Shown: positions 17,201-25,071, counted from the first letter of the stretch. The stretch is DNA of 58,332 bases from Peptococcaceae bacterium BICA1-8 (GCA_000802045.1 JUEF01000019.1:1-58332); one strand, 5' to 3'. The notes: generated by a model from the sequence alone, not told the origin. A program made the numbers and translations.

Positions 17201-19110
17201 AACTCGCCAATGCGTTTTTGCAACTTTGCCCAGGGCAATACAATTTTTGCGTCCGGCCCCATGATTTTTCCGCTGGTGAGGGTGATGCCCTTGCCGTCGT
17301 GCCATTCATGAATATCGGTGCCTGTCAGGGCAGGTGCTCGCCCGCCGATACCGTATTCCTTTTTCAAGAAGTCAATATTTTCTTTCGCAGAGGCGTTTTG
17401 CTGAAAGTGCAGATAAATCCGGTACTTTCCGTCCTGCACACCGCTTCCCTGCCGCAAAACCGTATCAATGGCTTCCTGGGGAATAGAAAAAGCGGAGGAT
17501 TTTTCTTCCTCCGTCTGTTCGATCAAGGTAATTTGCTGCTGCACTGATGGCAATGCCGGCGGTTCATCAAGGAATTCACCCAGCAGAATCATACTGCCGA
17601 AGTGACCGGCAATGACGCCCCAATCATAGTAACTCTGTGATGTTCTTGCGGCGTAGCTGCCCTCCCAAAGATGGAGAACATTTTGGTAGGTCTTGTACCC
17701 GACGCGATGATCTCCGTTGATTATCAGTTCTGTGTAGTCATTATTAAAAATGTTTTTGATGTATTCGGTACGCTCGTTGCTATCCTCTTGAACGGCATAA
17801 AAGTCTACGATTTCCTGCTTGGTTGCCTTCAAGTGCGGGGTAGAGCGCAGGAGTTCATTGATAAGCGGCGTAGAATGAAAAAACGGAAGACTTTTGTCCT
17901 CCGTTTCTCTGTCGTACCATGTTAATTGTAAATCAGCTCCGCCAGCACCGATTCTTCCGCTGAGTGCCGTAGGATGTTCATGTGTCCTGTCCAGCCCATC
18001 GGGTCGGTCACCTTGTCCGGCGCGGGACAGCTCTGTAAGAGCTTCGCTGTGATCTGTTCGATGCGCTCCTTCGCTGTCCGGTCGATTTCCGACAGGTGGC
18101 TGTTCAGTTTGCCCGACAGCATCAGGCTTGCGTACATTCCTTTCCGGTAGTTTTTCAGATATGTTTTGCGCAACATTCCATATTTGCCGATGTGCGTTTC
18201 TTCCTTCGGCAGCATCAGGTCGGGTATCAGATAATCGCCCTTCTGCGTGTAGGTCAGTTCCATATTCACCATCCCTTTCAGAATTACTGTTTTGCTTTAC
18301 GTTTTCATTGTGATGTACATCCTGATTTTTTGCAAAGGTACGGTTTTGTTTTTTCTCCGCTTTTTGCAGTTCCTTGACCGTTGCCCCGATTTCCTTTAAA
18401 ACCATTTCGGAAATATCACTTGTGGCAGCACCCAAGCGCGAAATGGTATCCAGCGTATTGAAATTCACAATGCCTTGAAAATCCTCAATGCTCAGGTATT
18501 CATCGGCAGGATAGCCGCAGCGGACTAATGCTATGTATGCCACGGAAATCTTGAGAATCTCCTTGAAGATTACTTCCACATTCAGGTCGTCCAGTTCTTC
18601 CAAAAAGCTATTTTCCTTAAAGTACATCAGATCAGAGAGATAGTCGGGGAAATTATCATCCACGGCATTGCGGGCGGCAGAGATTAAGGCGGTCGCAATA
18701 TCTTGTTTTTCTTCAAGTTCACCAAAGGTGCTTTCCAACGTTTCCTTCACGGACTCCGCATATCTATCCTGCATCGCCCAAAGCGCAACGGGACGGTTAT
18801 AGCGGCTGTTGGTGTCCGACACATCGAACACATGTCGCAAAGTTAAACGGCTTCCGCTGTCGTCGATGAGGGCGATGCCCTTCGCGCCTCGGTTTACCCA
18901 TCTGCCAAACTTCTGATTCCATAGCTCAATGGGAGCACAGGCAGTCGCGTCGGGACGCTGCGCATAAATCAAAAGTTGATCCTGAAACGGATATTTGTAA
19001 TTCCATGCTGCCGTTTTCAGAAAGGAAGTCCAGTTGACAGGATTTCTTGTGGCGCTGTGAGCCGTTCTTTCCGAAAGCTCTGTAATCAGTTGCAGCTTCG
19101 TTGCCAACAT
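11269..19110 (-). CDS. giant LtrC-like protein: ArdC-like N-terminus, N6-methylase-like domain, SNF2/DEAD helicase
   Basis: 2,613-aa multidomain protein of clostridial conjugative elements. The N-terminal region (WNYKYPFQDQLLIYAQRPDA) is ArdC-like. A methyltransferase-like fold has the SAM motif NILEPACGIGNFFG near residue 1127 and AIGNVPFGSYG near 1189, where active N6 adenine methylases carry NPPY/F; the Val makes methylation uncertain. The helicase has Walker A HCVGAGKTYEM (about 1803), VDEAD (about 1966), ATGTPISNS, and the arginine motif QRSGRIVRQGN (about 2296). Acidic linkers separate domains. It presumably acts on incoming or outgoing ICE DNA. AAGGAGG precedes the ATG. Confidence 0.85.
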   Translation of the reverse strand: MLATKLQLITELSERTAHSATRNPVNWTSFLKTAAWNYKYPFQDQLLIYAQRPDATACAPIELWNQKFGRWVNRGAKGIALIDDSGSRLTLRHVFDVSDTNSRYNRPVALWAMQDRYAESVKETLESTFGELEEKQDIATALISAARNAVDDNFPDYLSDLMYFKENSFLEELDDLNVEVIFKEILKISVAYIALVRCGYPADEYLSIEDFQGIVNFNTLDTISRLGAATSDISEMVLKEIGATVKELQKAEKKQNRTFAKNQDVHHNENVKQNSNSERDGEYGTDLHAEGRLSDTRPDAAEGRNAHRQIWNVAQNISEKLPERNVRKPDAVGQTEQPPVGNRPDSEGAHRTDHSEALTELSRAGQGDRPDGLDRTHEHPTALSGRIGAGGADLQLTWYDRETEDKSLPFFHSTPLINELLRSTPHLKATKQEIVDFYAVQEDSNERTEYIKNIFNNDYTELIINGDHRVGYKTYQNVLHLWEGSYAARTSQSYYDWGVIAGHFGSMILLGEFLDEPPALPSVQQQITLIEQTEEEKSSAFSIPQEAIDTVLRQGSGVQDGKYRIYLHFQQNASAKENIDFLKKEYGIGGRAPALTGTDIHEWHDGKGITLTSGKIMGPDAKIVLPWAKLQKRIGELITADRYLNSKEKEYLPVYEQQMEERRQQLAEQTYAREILNREPAPSEPKPPSRKNAKYAFSLGDTVYLGTDEYEILSFDSGKVLLRDISFPLFSKELAWDDFDRMLRENPLNDHLIAAGKVPEQPAEEKKGTTSPRALYQAYLPQIVNRIRTNEIYPYLRDRDTDPDSAERELGSAIDRIVLSMREEHPAFYEAYTTLPQFKEWLAKDVFQRTYHDYLTEKRDVVTLHADDPNAPEWVRATGDVTITHEGNSVTSDSGSESEKTYVEFDLEFPDGQVGEAEKKPAEKEIAVGVELSIEDRRYAIDSIDEEAGTVSLRDITFQHNTGFPIFRSESIEFVHGVLEQAKEPVWRKTQDGEVSKVIIDLQPAVPKQPRVNFRITDDELGHGGAKAKYGWNVAAIRLLNQLEEQNRFATPEEQEILSRYVGWGGLPQVFDEQNSQWVKEYAMLKELLTDEEYTSARASTLNAHYTSPTVIKAMYACLANMGFQTGNILEPACGIGNFFGLVPESMKNSKLYGVELDGITGRIAKQLYQNASIAVQGFEETNLPDSFFDLAIGNVPFGSYGVSDKKYDKYKFYIHDYFFAKTLDKVRPGGIVAFITSKGTMDKQNPEVRKYIAQRAELLGAVRLPNNAFFANAGTEVTTDILFLQKRDRVIDIEPDWVHLSTTKDGIPVNRYFADNTEMVLGTMAYDDRLYGNKSETTCMPYEGADLAELLREALENIHAEITEYELEDVTEDVGTSIPADPNVRNFSYTVMDGAIYYRENSRMNRVETSVTAEGRIKGMIAIRDSVRELIEYQTEDYSDEIIQEQQCKLNRLYDTFVAKYGLLNSRGNNMAFSDDSSYCLLCSLEILDENGELERKADMFTKRTIRQRTNVTHVDTATEALAISIAEKACVDLGLMQSLTGLSEEQLVKDLEGVVFLNPEKLDNTGKPMFETADAYLSGNVREKLKTARQFAEMHPDTYGVNVTALEAVQPKDLNASEIDVRLGATWLPPDVVKDFIFELLETPYMYRRYIDVFYSTYTANWNVKGKNDDRSGNIKAVMTYGTSRINAYKIVEETLNLRDVRIFDTVYEDGVEKRVLNKKETAIAQQKQEAIKEAFQSWIWKDPKRRERLTRLYNDRFNSIRPREYDGSHIRFTGMNPEITLRKHQVDAVAHILYGGNTLLAHCVGAGKTYEMTAAAMESKHLGLCNKSMFVVPNHLTEQWAGEFLQLYPSANILVATKKDFETKNRKKFCARIATGDYDAVIIGHSQFEKIPISAERQKQQLQEQIAEITSGIQELKEEKGERYAIKQLEKTKKTLKLKLDKLNDTSRKDDVVTFEELGVDRLFVDEADFYKNLFLYTKMRNVAGLSQTEAQKSSDLFAKCRYLDELTEGCGIIFATGTPISNSITEMYTMQRYLQYEALRKNGLQHFDCWASTFGETVTAIELAPEGTGYRAKTRFARFYNLPELMNMFKEIADIKTADMLNLPVPKANYHNVAVKPSVFQQDMVAELAERAERVRAKLVEPYEDNMLKITNDGRKLALDQRLANPMLPDHEESKVNACVDNIFRFWQENSDKKLTQLVFCDLSTPKGDGKFNVYEDVRQKLIARGVPADEVAFIHDANTETKKKELFAKVRKGQVRALLGSTFKMGAGTNVQDRLIALHDLDCPWRPRDLEQRSGRIVRQGNKNDEVHIFRYVTENTFDAYLYQILENKQRFISQIMTSKSPVRSAEDIDETALSYAEVKALATGNVYIKEKMDLDIQVSKLKLLKANHLSQRYALEDRLLKHYPQQIKSTEERIEGYEKDLSLYEQHTTLKTIDGTTEESKFAGMTVKGVSYTEKAQAGAAILEACKLMTTPEPQELGSYMGFPMLFSFDGFNKQYQITLRGALSHTFTLGTDIHGNITRLNNTLAEIPKKLEYCQEQLKTLHQQMETAKEQIDIPFEKEQELQTKSARLAELNILLNMDKHENEVIDGEPDEDIDVPEKKAVGYER

Positions 19111-19120
19111 TTATCCCTCC

Positions 19121-19420
19121 TTATCGTTCCGGCTCGTACCTTTTCTTTTGGGGCTGCGGTACTGGTTTTTCGAGTGTATCCTTTTCCTGCTGGAGACTTT
19201 TTAAATAATGGACTTCATCCAACGCCCGGTTACATAAATCCTCAAGTGCGGTCAGGCGGTCATTCATGTAATGACCCCAGAAATATTCCTTTTCACCGTT
19301 TCTGCATTTCCACGTCACAAAGTTTGCGGGTGCTTCATCACGCTGACCGATTACAAATTCCGCATTTCCCACGGTCAGTCGGTCGGTGATGACATAACCT
19401 GCATTGATTTCCTTTTCCAT
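19121..19420 (-). CDS. small ICE protein, unknown function
   Basis: 99-aa protein from ATG 19420 (AGGAGG 7 nt upstream; an in-frame TTG two codons earlier is less likely). Sequence features are INAGYVITDRLTVGNAEFVI, then NFVTWKCRNGEKEYFWGHY and a helical C-terminus. It ends KKRYEPER, the tail seen in other ICE genes, and the stop lies 10 nt before the giant helicase gene. No domain recognised. The topology resembles the gene just upstream, so both may belong to one family. Confidence 0.7.
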   Translation of the reverse strand: MEKEINAGYVITDRLTVGNAEFVIGQRDEAPANFVTWKCRNGEKEYFWGHYMNDRLTALEDLCNRALDEVHYLKSLQQEKDTLEKPVPQPQKKRYEPER

Positions 19421-19431
19421 GTTCAAACCTC

Positions 19432-20052
19432 CTAACGTTCTTGCTCATATTTTTTCTGCTTTACCTGCCCTTCGGTCTGTATCTGTTTGAGCCGTTCCTT
19501 TGCCCAATCGGGCATATGTTCTGGCTTGATGGTGCCCAAAATATCCTCCCGGTTCCAGCGCGATTCCTTTCCGGAGTATAGGTTGACGGTGTAGACCGCG
19601 CGGCCCCGGGAATTGGCATGAGAGCCAAAGCCACCTGTGGCCAGCACGAGCTGTTTGTCGGCAGTACGGTATTCAGGACGCAGGCGCTCCGGACGGATGA
19701 CCGCCACCTTGTTTTCAATGCCCTCTCCGTAATCATTCGGGATACAATGCTCCAGCGTGAAAGACTGCAAAGGAACGGTGATTTTATCTCGTTCCGCTTT
19801 GACCGCCTCAAGCTGAGCCTGCGCGCGGCCGATAAATTCAGTCATCATTTCCACGTAGTCCGCACTTGCTGAGGCATTAAAATAGTGATCGATGCCCAAC
19901 GGGTTATCCCAGGTGCAATTGCATACCATGTACGGATAATCGGTTTTGGTATCATCCAGCGCAAAAAGGATTTCTTTATCTCCAACATGAATGGCGTGTT
20001 TTACCTCGTAGGTATCCACCATGCGTTTTTCTTCATCCATCGATGTTTTCAC
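19432..20052 (-). CDS. conserved ICE protein, unknown function
   Basis: 206-aa soluble protein; internal start options are MDEEKRMVDTYEVKHAI and the preceding MKTS. The beginning (YEVKHAIHVGDKEILFALDD, then YMVCNCTWDN) parallels the smaller downstream protein. The second half has RPEYRTADKQLVLATGGFGS and YTVNLYSGKESRWNREDILG. It ends KKYEQER, and the following gene starts within 12 nt of the stop. No enzymatic motif recognised. It follows the Tad operon terminator and heads the helicase operon. Confidence 0.7.
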   Translation of the reverse strand: MKTSMDEEKRMVDTYEVKHAIHVGDKEILFALDDTKTDYPYMVCNCTWDNPLGIDHYFNASASADYVEMMTEFIGRAQAQLEAVKAERDKITVPLQSFTLEHCIPNDYGEGIENKVAVIRPERLRPEYRTADKQLVLATGGFGSHANSRGRAVYTVNLYSGKESRWNREDILGTIKPEHMPDWAKERLKQIQTEGQVKQKKYEQER

Positions 20053-20072
20053 TCCAATCTATGAGGCAGACG

Positions 20073-20100
20073 AAAAGGGACGGTGTTTGCCGTCCCTTTT
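20073..20100 (-). terminator. bidirectional terminator after pilus locus
   Basis: Perfect 11-bp stem AAAAGGGACGG/CCGTCCCTTTT with a 6-nt loop and T-rich flank on both strands. It separates the leftward pilus operon from the gene at 19432. Confidence 0.8.
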
Positions 20101-20112
20101 ACCATTCTGCCG

Positions 20113-20202
20113 TTATTTCTTTTTCCGCTTGATGTGCAAATACACCGCACCACCGACAATTACAAGACAGAGCACGATGGCCAGTATCGCTTTCAGTTCC
20201 AC
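20113..20202 (-). CDS. 29-residue single-span membrane peptide
   Basis: GTG start at 20202 with a very good GTAGGAGGTGA site upstream. The product has a hydrophobic helix (AILAIVLCLVIVGGAVYL) and a basic tail HIKRKKK. It is the last ORF of the pilus operon, directly followed by the terminator. Its small size and inside-positive tail suggest a membrane microprotein, perhaps acting with the prepilin peptidase 22 nt upstream. No homolog recognised. Confidence 0.55.
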   Translation of the reverse strand: MELKAILAIVLCLVIVGGAVYLHIKRKKK

Positions 20203-20224
20203 AAAATCACCTCCTACAACTTAA

Positions 20225-20650
20225 TCAGCAAATCAGTCCATATATATAAAAAGCACCGGTATATACAAAAAAGCCTGTGCACAAAAATACAGCCAGTGGG
20301 ACGCTCTTTTGCTTTGTCGCCTTTGCATAAATACAGGCGGGCAGCAAAGCAAAAAAGAGGATGGCAGCAAGAGAATACAGGCCGAAACAAAAGCCTATTG
20401 CCGCCGTTAGCTTAATGTCGCCTCCCCCGACGCCGCCAAATTTAATAGCAAGAAAGAATAGGCACAATCCCGGAAGCAAGAATCCCATAATCCTCTCAAA
20501 CAAGGGAGGATAAGGCGTTTTTAGCAAGAAAGCGGATATCCCGCCTGTCAGAAGGATTGCAATCCATGTCCAATCAGGGATAATCCGCTTTTTAAAGTCT
20601 GTTATCGCTGCCCAAAGAATTGGGACAGCGCAAAGCAGCACTGTATTCAC
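20225..20650 (-). CDS. type IV prepilin peptidase (CpaA/TadV-like)
   Basis: 141-aa integral membrane aspartyl protease that cleaves leader peptides of the pilins in this locus. The two catalytic aspartates are visible in AAITDFKKRIIPD (residue about 17) and FGGVGGGDIKLTAAIG (the GxGD motif, about 78). The size and absence of the N-terminal methylase domain fit the TadV/CpaA subclass. GTG start right after the CARDB gene stop. Last enzyme of the pilus operon. Confidence 0.92.
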   Translation of the reverse strand: MNTVLLCAVPILWAAITDFKKRIIPDWTWIAILLTGGISAFLLKTPYPPLFERIMGFLLPGLCLFFLAIKFGGVGGGDIKLTAAIGFCFGLYSLAAILFFALLPACIYAKATKQKSVPLAVFLCTGFFVYTGAFYIYGLIC

Positions 20651-20652
20651 AA

Positions 20653-23600
20653 TTAATTCCCCGTGGTGACATCATCATCGTACATGCTGTCAACCACAAA
20701 TATTTTTAGTTCTCCTCCGGTTATCCATTTGGACAGAGTCCCTCCGGGAGTATGCACGTCGGTAACCAAAAGCTGCACGATATAATCCGTGTTGTCCGGG
20801 AACCAGGTTGGAACATATTGCTTTTTGTACCGGAACGGTGAGCTGGGATTCTCCCGGAAAGTAAAATGATTCGTACTGTCGGACATCAACGGTACGGATG
20901 TTTCATAGCGGTACTGCGGCAGATAGACTTCCGCCGTCTGGGCGGCGGTAATCAGCTCCGGCTTGTCGTAATTGGTGTTTACGGTAGCAGTAACGCTGAT
21001 GGTAAAGCCGTAGCCAGATTTGAGATAGCCCTTTGCCCTGGTGTCGTAGTCCAGTGCGGCAGTGGCTTTCAGTTCGGCATAAAACTGCCGCCATACAAAT
21101 TGGCCGTTTTCATAGCGTTGCTCCCACCACGTCACTTTTGGCTGGTCGCTTCTTTGCGGCGGTGCGGGGACGGTCCTGCTTTCTTCCGGCTCATCATAGG
21201 CTACATTTTTGATGACGGCATTTTGGGTATAGGTGTTGTTGGCAGCAGTAGTTTCATTGTCTAATACTTTATCGGGGTTGATGGTGGCGATCAGAGTGAT
21301 GTTTTTATCAGCTTGGACATTGGGGGTATTCCATTTGAGCGATACGACGTTCCAGGTGTCTTGCTCCATGACCACGGCATCAACACGCTTTTTGATCGAA
21401 AGCTCCGGGATTTCAAACAGGACGGAAACCTTTTGCCCCGGCGTAAAGTCCAGGCTTCCTTTGTTGGATACCTTGATGGTACTGATGACCGTCTGGTTTT
21501 CCTTGTATTGGTCGGGCGTTATCCGCTGTACATCCAGGTCATAGGGACGTTCTACCACCATGATTTCCGCTGCCGCTTGATTGTTGCTGGTGTTGCTATC
21601 TCTGTAATCTGTAGGCGGTGATACCTGTGCCGCCAAATGAATGGTTGTGCCTTTTTCTCCCGCTGTGCTTTTGACGACGTAAGCTTTGGTTTCATAGGCT
21701 TTGAAATTTGCAGTGGATGGCACTGTCAAAACCGCCTTGCCGTCAATGGAAGCGTTCAAGCTCACTCCCGACAGCGCTTTGTCCGTGGAATTGGCAAAAT
21801 ACACGGTAAAGCTGTATTCCTCCTGCTCATAAACCATGGGTGGGCAGGATAGGTTAGCCCATATGTCGCACAACTTTTCCGAAGGTACATCCGGATTATC
21901 AGGGTTATCCGGTGGGTTGTCAGGATTATCAGGCGGATTGTCGGGATTGCCGGAAGGCTTTTTCACTACCGTGATTTTTGAAACGGCGGTGTTGTTGGCC
22001 GGATTATCGTCCCGGAAGCCGTTCGGCGTTGTAATATTGGCCCACAGGTTATATATCTCGCCCGCGTTTCCCGCCGTGCCTGTAATGGTGAAGGATTTTG
22101 TCTCCCTGGGATTGAAACTGTAAGTTTTCGGAATTTGTGCCAAAGCGGTATCGTTGTTTGTCCCCCGCAATAGCACATTTTTCAGTTCTGTACCGGATTG
22201 GTTGGTAAAGCTCACGGTATAGCTGTAGTTCTCATGTTCATATACGGTGGACGGCGCAAGAATGCTTGCCGACAAGTCGCAAAGCTTCGGTGAGTCAGGC
22301 GGCTGATCCGGGGGATTATTCGGCATATCCGGCTGGTCGGGATTATTGCCAGGGTCAGGCGTTTTTTCAGGCTCCTCAATGATTTTGATGATTGCCGTGG
22401 CTGTGTTGTTGGCGAGATTGCCGTCGGTAAAACCCTCCGGTACACCGATGTTCGCCCACAGGTTTATCACATCAGCAGAAGTGTCGGCCGTGCGTTTGAT
22501 GGTGTAGGTTTTGCTCTCATTGGGTGAGAAGTCCTGCACGGCGGGAATCTCTTTGATCAGGTCATCGTCCACCGTGCCTTTGAGTGGTACATCATAAGCC
22601 GGACTATTTCCGCTGTTCATAAAAACTACGGTGAAGGAATAGCTGTCCCCCCGGTAAACCGTGGCAGGGGCGCGGATGGCAACCGACAGGTCGTTTCCGT
22701 CACAAGCCTTGAACTTGAAATAGAAGTCTGCGTCGGGAATTTTGTAATTAATTTTTTGCGTAATAGAGGTCTGTGTACTACTTTCTCCATCGGTATATTC
22801 GGCGCTCTCCGGCGTGTAGTCCCATTCAAGACCGCAATAGATAAAATTGCGGGACAGGAGGATATCGTCCTTGGAAAAGATGACGGAGGTAGTCTGATAT
22901 GGGAAAAGAAGCTCCGGCACTCCCTTGTCCTGGGCTGAGAGCTTTCCATAAACCTCTTGCTTGCTTTCATCACACCAGGTTGCATCAATGTTGATTTTTA
23001 CCGGAGCCTGATAGGTGATTTCCGTGTTTCGCATGGTCTCAAAGGCAATGAGGGCTTTCTCCGTCCAGCCATAGCTGGTAGTCAATGGTTCAAAATCCAT
23101 GTTCGTATCATAGGTTCCATAGAGCTTGCCGGAAGAAAAACCGTAAATTTCCACGACCAGACTACCCTTTAGCGTGTAAGTACCTCCGTCATATTTATCA
23201 ATCCAACCGGCAATCCGTTCCTGCTCGTGGTCGGCAACGGTATTGGCGTTCACAAGATCGATACGCTGTGGCTCTTGAAAGGATTTCAGCAGTGTTTTGC
23301 CCTCATAGATTTCCTTTACGTTCATGCCTATGGTGCGGTAGCGAGTGTCATAAATGGCTTTGACTTGAAATACCACATTGGCCGTGACGGTGAGGACGGC
23401 TCCCTGGTCCGTTTTGGCGGTGATGGTATAAGGACCGGAAGCCTCCTTGCTTTCGACGGTCAGAATATATTCCGGCGTTATCTCCCGGCTATGGCCGCCA
23501 TACTCCAATTGAACCCTTGTGAGCGTACCGGTTTTTGCTGTGACGCTTACGGGAATTTGTGCCGGGAATTGCTCCACGGCAACCACGCCGCTTTCGCTTT

Positions 23601-23727
23601 GCAGGCTGTCTATGGGAGAAGAGACATTGATTTCGATGTCGCTGTTCGATGCGGCAAACGCCTTGACGGAAAAGAGCAGACAGCATATAAATACAAGCGG
23701 CATGGCTAAAATATACTTTCGTTTCAT
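20653..23727 (-). CDS. large secreted CARDB-repeat protein of the pilus locus
   Basis: 1,024-aa exported protein. The signal peptide MKRKYILAMPLVFICCLLFS ends at AFAAS. Three tandem CARDB-like Ig modules follow in the middle, each with a Cys-Asp/Asn start, VY-----Y-FTV-F, LWANI-P-GF-D-N-ANNTA pattern, and a fourth variant after residue about 730. They are joined by Asp/Asn/Pro-rich linkers (GNPDNPPDNPDNPPDNPDNP). No LPXTG or C-terminal membrane anchor is seen. CARDB domains are adhesion modules, so a pilus-associated or tip adhesin is the best guess. Its ATG overlaps the stop of the TadG-like gene. Confidence 0.75.
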   Translation of the reverse strand: MKRKYILAMPLVFICCLLFSVKAFAASNSDIEINVSSPIDSLQSESGVVAVEQFPAQIPVSVTAKTGTLTRVQLEYGGHSREITPEYILTVESKEASGPYTITAKTDQGAVLTVTANVVFQVKAIYDTRYRTIGMNVKEIYEGKTLLKSFQEPQRIDLVNANTVADHEQERIAGWIDKYDGGTYTLKGSLVVEIYGFSSGKLYGTYDTNMDFEPLTTSYGWTEKALIAFETMRNTEITYQAPVKINIDATWCDESKQEVYGKLSAQDKGVPELLFPYQTTSVIFSKDDILLSRNFIYCGLEWDYTPESAEYTDGESSTQTSITQKINYKIPDADFYFKFKACDGNDLSVAIRAPATVYRGDSYSFTVVFMNSGNSPAYDVPLKGTVDDDLIKEIPAVQDFSPNESKTYTIKRTADTSADVINLWANIGVPEGFTDGNLANNTATAIIKIIEEPEKTPDPGNNPDQPDMPNNPPDQPPDSPKLCDLSASILAPSTVYEHENYSYTVSFTNQSGTELKNVLLRGTNNDTALAQIPKTYSFNPRETKSFTITGTAGNAGEIYNLWANITTPNGFRDDNPANNTAVSKITVVKKPSGNPDNPPDNPDNPPDNPDNPDVPSEKLCDIWANLSCPPMVYEQEEYSFTVYFANSTDKALSGVSLNASIDGKAVLTVPSTANFKAYETKAYVVKSTAGEKGTTIHLAAQVSPPTDYRDSNTSNNQAAAEIMVVERPYDLDVQRITPDQYKENQTVISTIKVSNKGSLDFTPGQKVSVLFEIPELSIKKRVDAVVMEQDTWNVVSLKWNTPNVQADKNITLIATINPDKVLDNETTAANNTYTQNAVIKNVAYDEPEESRTVPAPPQRSDQPKVTWWEQRYENGQFVWRQFYAELKATAALDYDTRAKGYLKSGYGFTISVTATVNTNYDKPELITAAQTAEVYLPQYRYETSVPLMSDSTNHFTFRENPSSPFRYKKQYVPTWFPDNTDYIVQLLVTDVHTPGGTLSKWITGGELKIFVVDSMYDDDVTTGN

Positions 23728-24209
23728 TCGGAACCTCCTTTCTCGATTCTGTTGTTGACGCTGGAGATGGTAAAGGGAAGCCGAACCTCGCCGGTCAGGA
23801 AGCCGAAAATGCTGCGGGTTTTCAGTGTCCCTTTCAGCGTCAGCCGGGGTGGGTCATCGGTGGCCTCCAGGCTTTCAATTTCAAGCTCATAAACCCATTG
23901 CCCATTGGCATATTTGTCCATTTCCTGGTTCAGTCCCATGCTTTCATGCAAATATTCGTACATCGTTTCCTCGGCAAGGGCGCTGTCCATCCATGAATAG
24001 CTGTCTCTTCGGTATTCGTCGAGCATGGCGTATTCCACAGAGTCGTTTACCCCGCGCTGGAGCACGTATTCCACTTGCTGGTAAAGACTTTCCATGCGGA
24101 AGTATTCGATCAGGATAGCGGCAAGGGTGAGAATAAAAAAGACGAGGATGAGGATAAACACAAAAGCGTCGCCCTTCTGGTTGTTCATAATGCGTTTGAA
24201 ATTGCCCAC
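23724..24209 (-). CDS. TadG/TadE-like minor pseudopilin
   Basis: 161-aa protein with a short basic leader (NFKRIMNNQKG) and one hydrophobic helix (DAFVFILILVFFILTLAAIL), then a periplasmic-type domain facing outside the membrane. The leader ends KG/D like a prepilin, but position +5 is Phe, not Glu. GTG start at 24209 after AAGGAGG. It lies between a TadE-like gene and the adhesin. TadE/TadF/TadG proteins are minor pilins required for pilus assembly. Confidence 0.75.
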   Translation of the reverse strand: MGNFKRIMNNQKGDAFVFILILVFFILTLAAILIEYFRMESLYQQVEYVLQRGVNDSVEYAMLDEYRRDSYSWMDSALAEETMYEYLHESMGLNQEMDKYANGQWVYELEIESLEATDDPPRLTLKGTLKTRSIFGFLTGEVRLPFTISSVNNRIEKGGSE

Positions 24210-24234
24210 AGGTTTTCCCTCCTTTCCGGCATTT

Positions 24235-24720
24235 TCATTCCGATAGCTTCCAGTATTTTTCCGACATACCGGTGATGCTTACCTTCATGGGGATATTGAT
24301 CTGAACAGGCGGCGTAAAGGACGGTTTGAATAGGGTAAAGGCATAGCTGTCTGTCATCGTCACAGTAAAGGTATCCCGCAGTTGGATTTTTTGGCTTCCG
24401 TCGCAATACTCCACATTCTCGATGGTCATATCCGGCGAAAGGCCGGTCTGCTCCTTCAGCCGGCAAAAGACGTCGTAGGCGTTGTTCGATACCTGTCCCT
24501 CCAGCTCAACCACCCGGACAACACGGCGGCACATATGGTTCAAGTTCAAATAGGCGGTAAAGATACTCAGAAAGGACATCACTGTGGCCATGAGCGTAAT
24601 CACCACCAGCGTCTTGATAATCAGCTCGTAATAGGCGCTGCCCTTTCTACCCAAAAGCAGCTTTTTGAAAGGCTGAGGGGGAGAATTTCTCCCCCATATG
24701 CCCCGGTGCTTCTTGTTCAT
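24235..24720 (-). CDS. TadE-like pseudopilin (DUF4320 type)
   Basis: 161-aa protein with leader RKG/SAYYELIIKTLVVITLMAT: cleavage after Gly gives Glu at +5, the classical type IV prepilin rule, followed by the hydrophobic segment. The rest resembles DUF4320/TadE minor pilins. The ATG follows GGGGAGGTG. Codons 9-15 contain a perfect palindrome (24677-24695) similar to hairpins behind the upstream pilin genes. It should be processed by the peptidase at 20225. Confidence 0.8.
   Translation of the reverse strand: MNKKHRGIWGRNSPPQPFKKLLLGRKGSAYYELIIKTLVVITLMATVMSFLSIFTAYLNLNHMCRRVVRVVELEGQVSNNAYDVFCRLKEQTGLSPDMTIENVEYCDGSQKIQLRDTFTVTMTDSYAFTLFKPSFTPPVQINIPMKVSITGMSEKYWKLSE
24677..24695. repeat. 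palindrome GGGGGAGAA-T-TTCTCCCCC inside the TadE-like gene
   Basis: Nine-bp perfect arms with a single central base. It matches in style the hairpins after the first and second pilin genes and lies just after the third, but here it is within codons of the next gene. It could limit translation or processing between pilins and minor pilins. Confidence 0.5.
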
Positions 24721-24766
24721 CTGCTTGCACCTCCCCTGTGAGTAAATATACCCGGCAATGCTGCCA

Positions 24767-24976
24767 TCAGCTTAATAAGCCGGTGATCTTGGTGACGATG
24801 CTGTTCCAGATGGTGGTGATGGAGCCTTGATACAATGTCATGAACACTGCGCCTACTACCACGACAATCAAGACGACTATAAGCCAGCCGGTCATCTGGT
24901 CGCCGGATTTGTTTGCCAATACGTTCATGGTTTTTAGTCCTGCCATGCGAATTCTGTTTTGTAAAGTTGCCATCAT
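24767..24976 (-). CDS. Flp-like pilin paralogue 3
   Basis: 69-aa pilin-like protein from ATG 24976 (GGAGGT upstream lies inside the longer frame). Basic leader, then KSG/DQMTGWLIVVLIVVVVGAV and the tail TIWNSIVTKITGLLS. The single helix and tiny size match Tad-type Flp pilins, yet Glu at +5 is absent (Gly occupies that place). The mature part is almost identical to the two neighbouring copies, pointing to recent tandem duplication or gene conversion. Confidence 0.8.
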   Translation of the reverse strand: MMATLQNRIRMAGLKTMNVLANKSGDQMTGWLIVVLIVVVVGAVFMTLYQGSITTIWNSIVTKITGLLS

Positions 24977-25021
24977 AATAAATACCTCCATATCGTTTTT
25001 TTATCTTGGTTTCATGGGAAA

Positions 25022-25038
25022 GGGGAGCGATGCTCCCC
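25022..25038 (-). terminator. hairpin between pilins 2 and 3
   Basis: Stem GGGGAGC/GCTCCCC with a 3-nt loop followed by TTTCCC on the reverse strand. A partial terminator or mRNA-stabilizing hairpin between pilin genes. Confidence 0.6.
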
Positions 25039-25071
25039 CCCGGTGTTTTTGCCTTTCGGTTTTAAATACTG

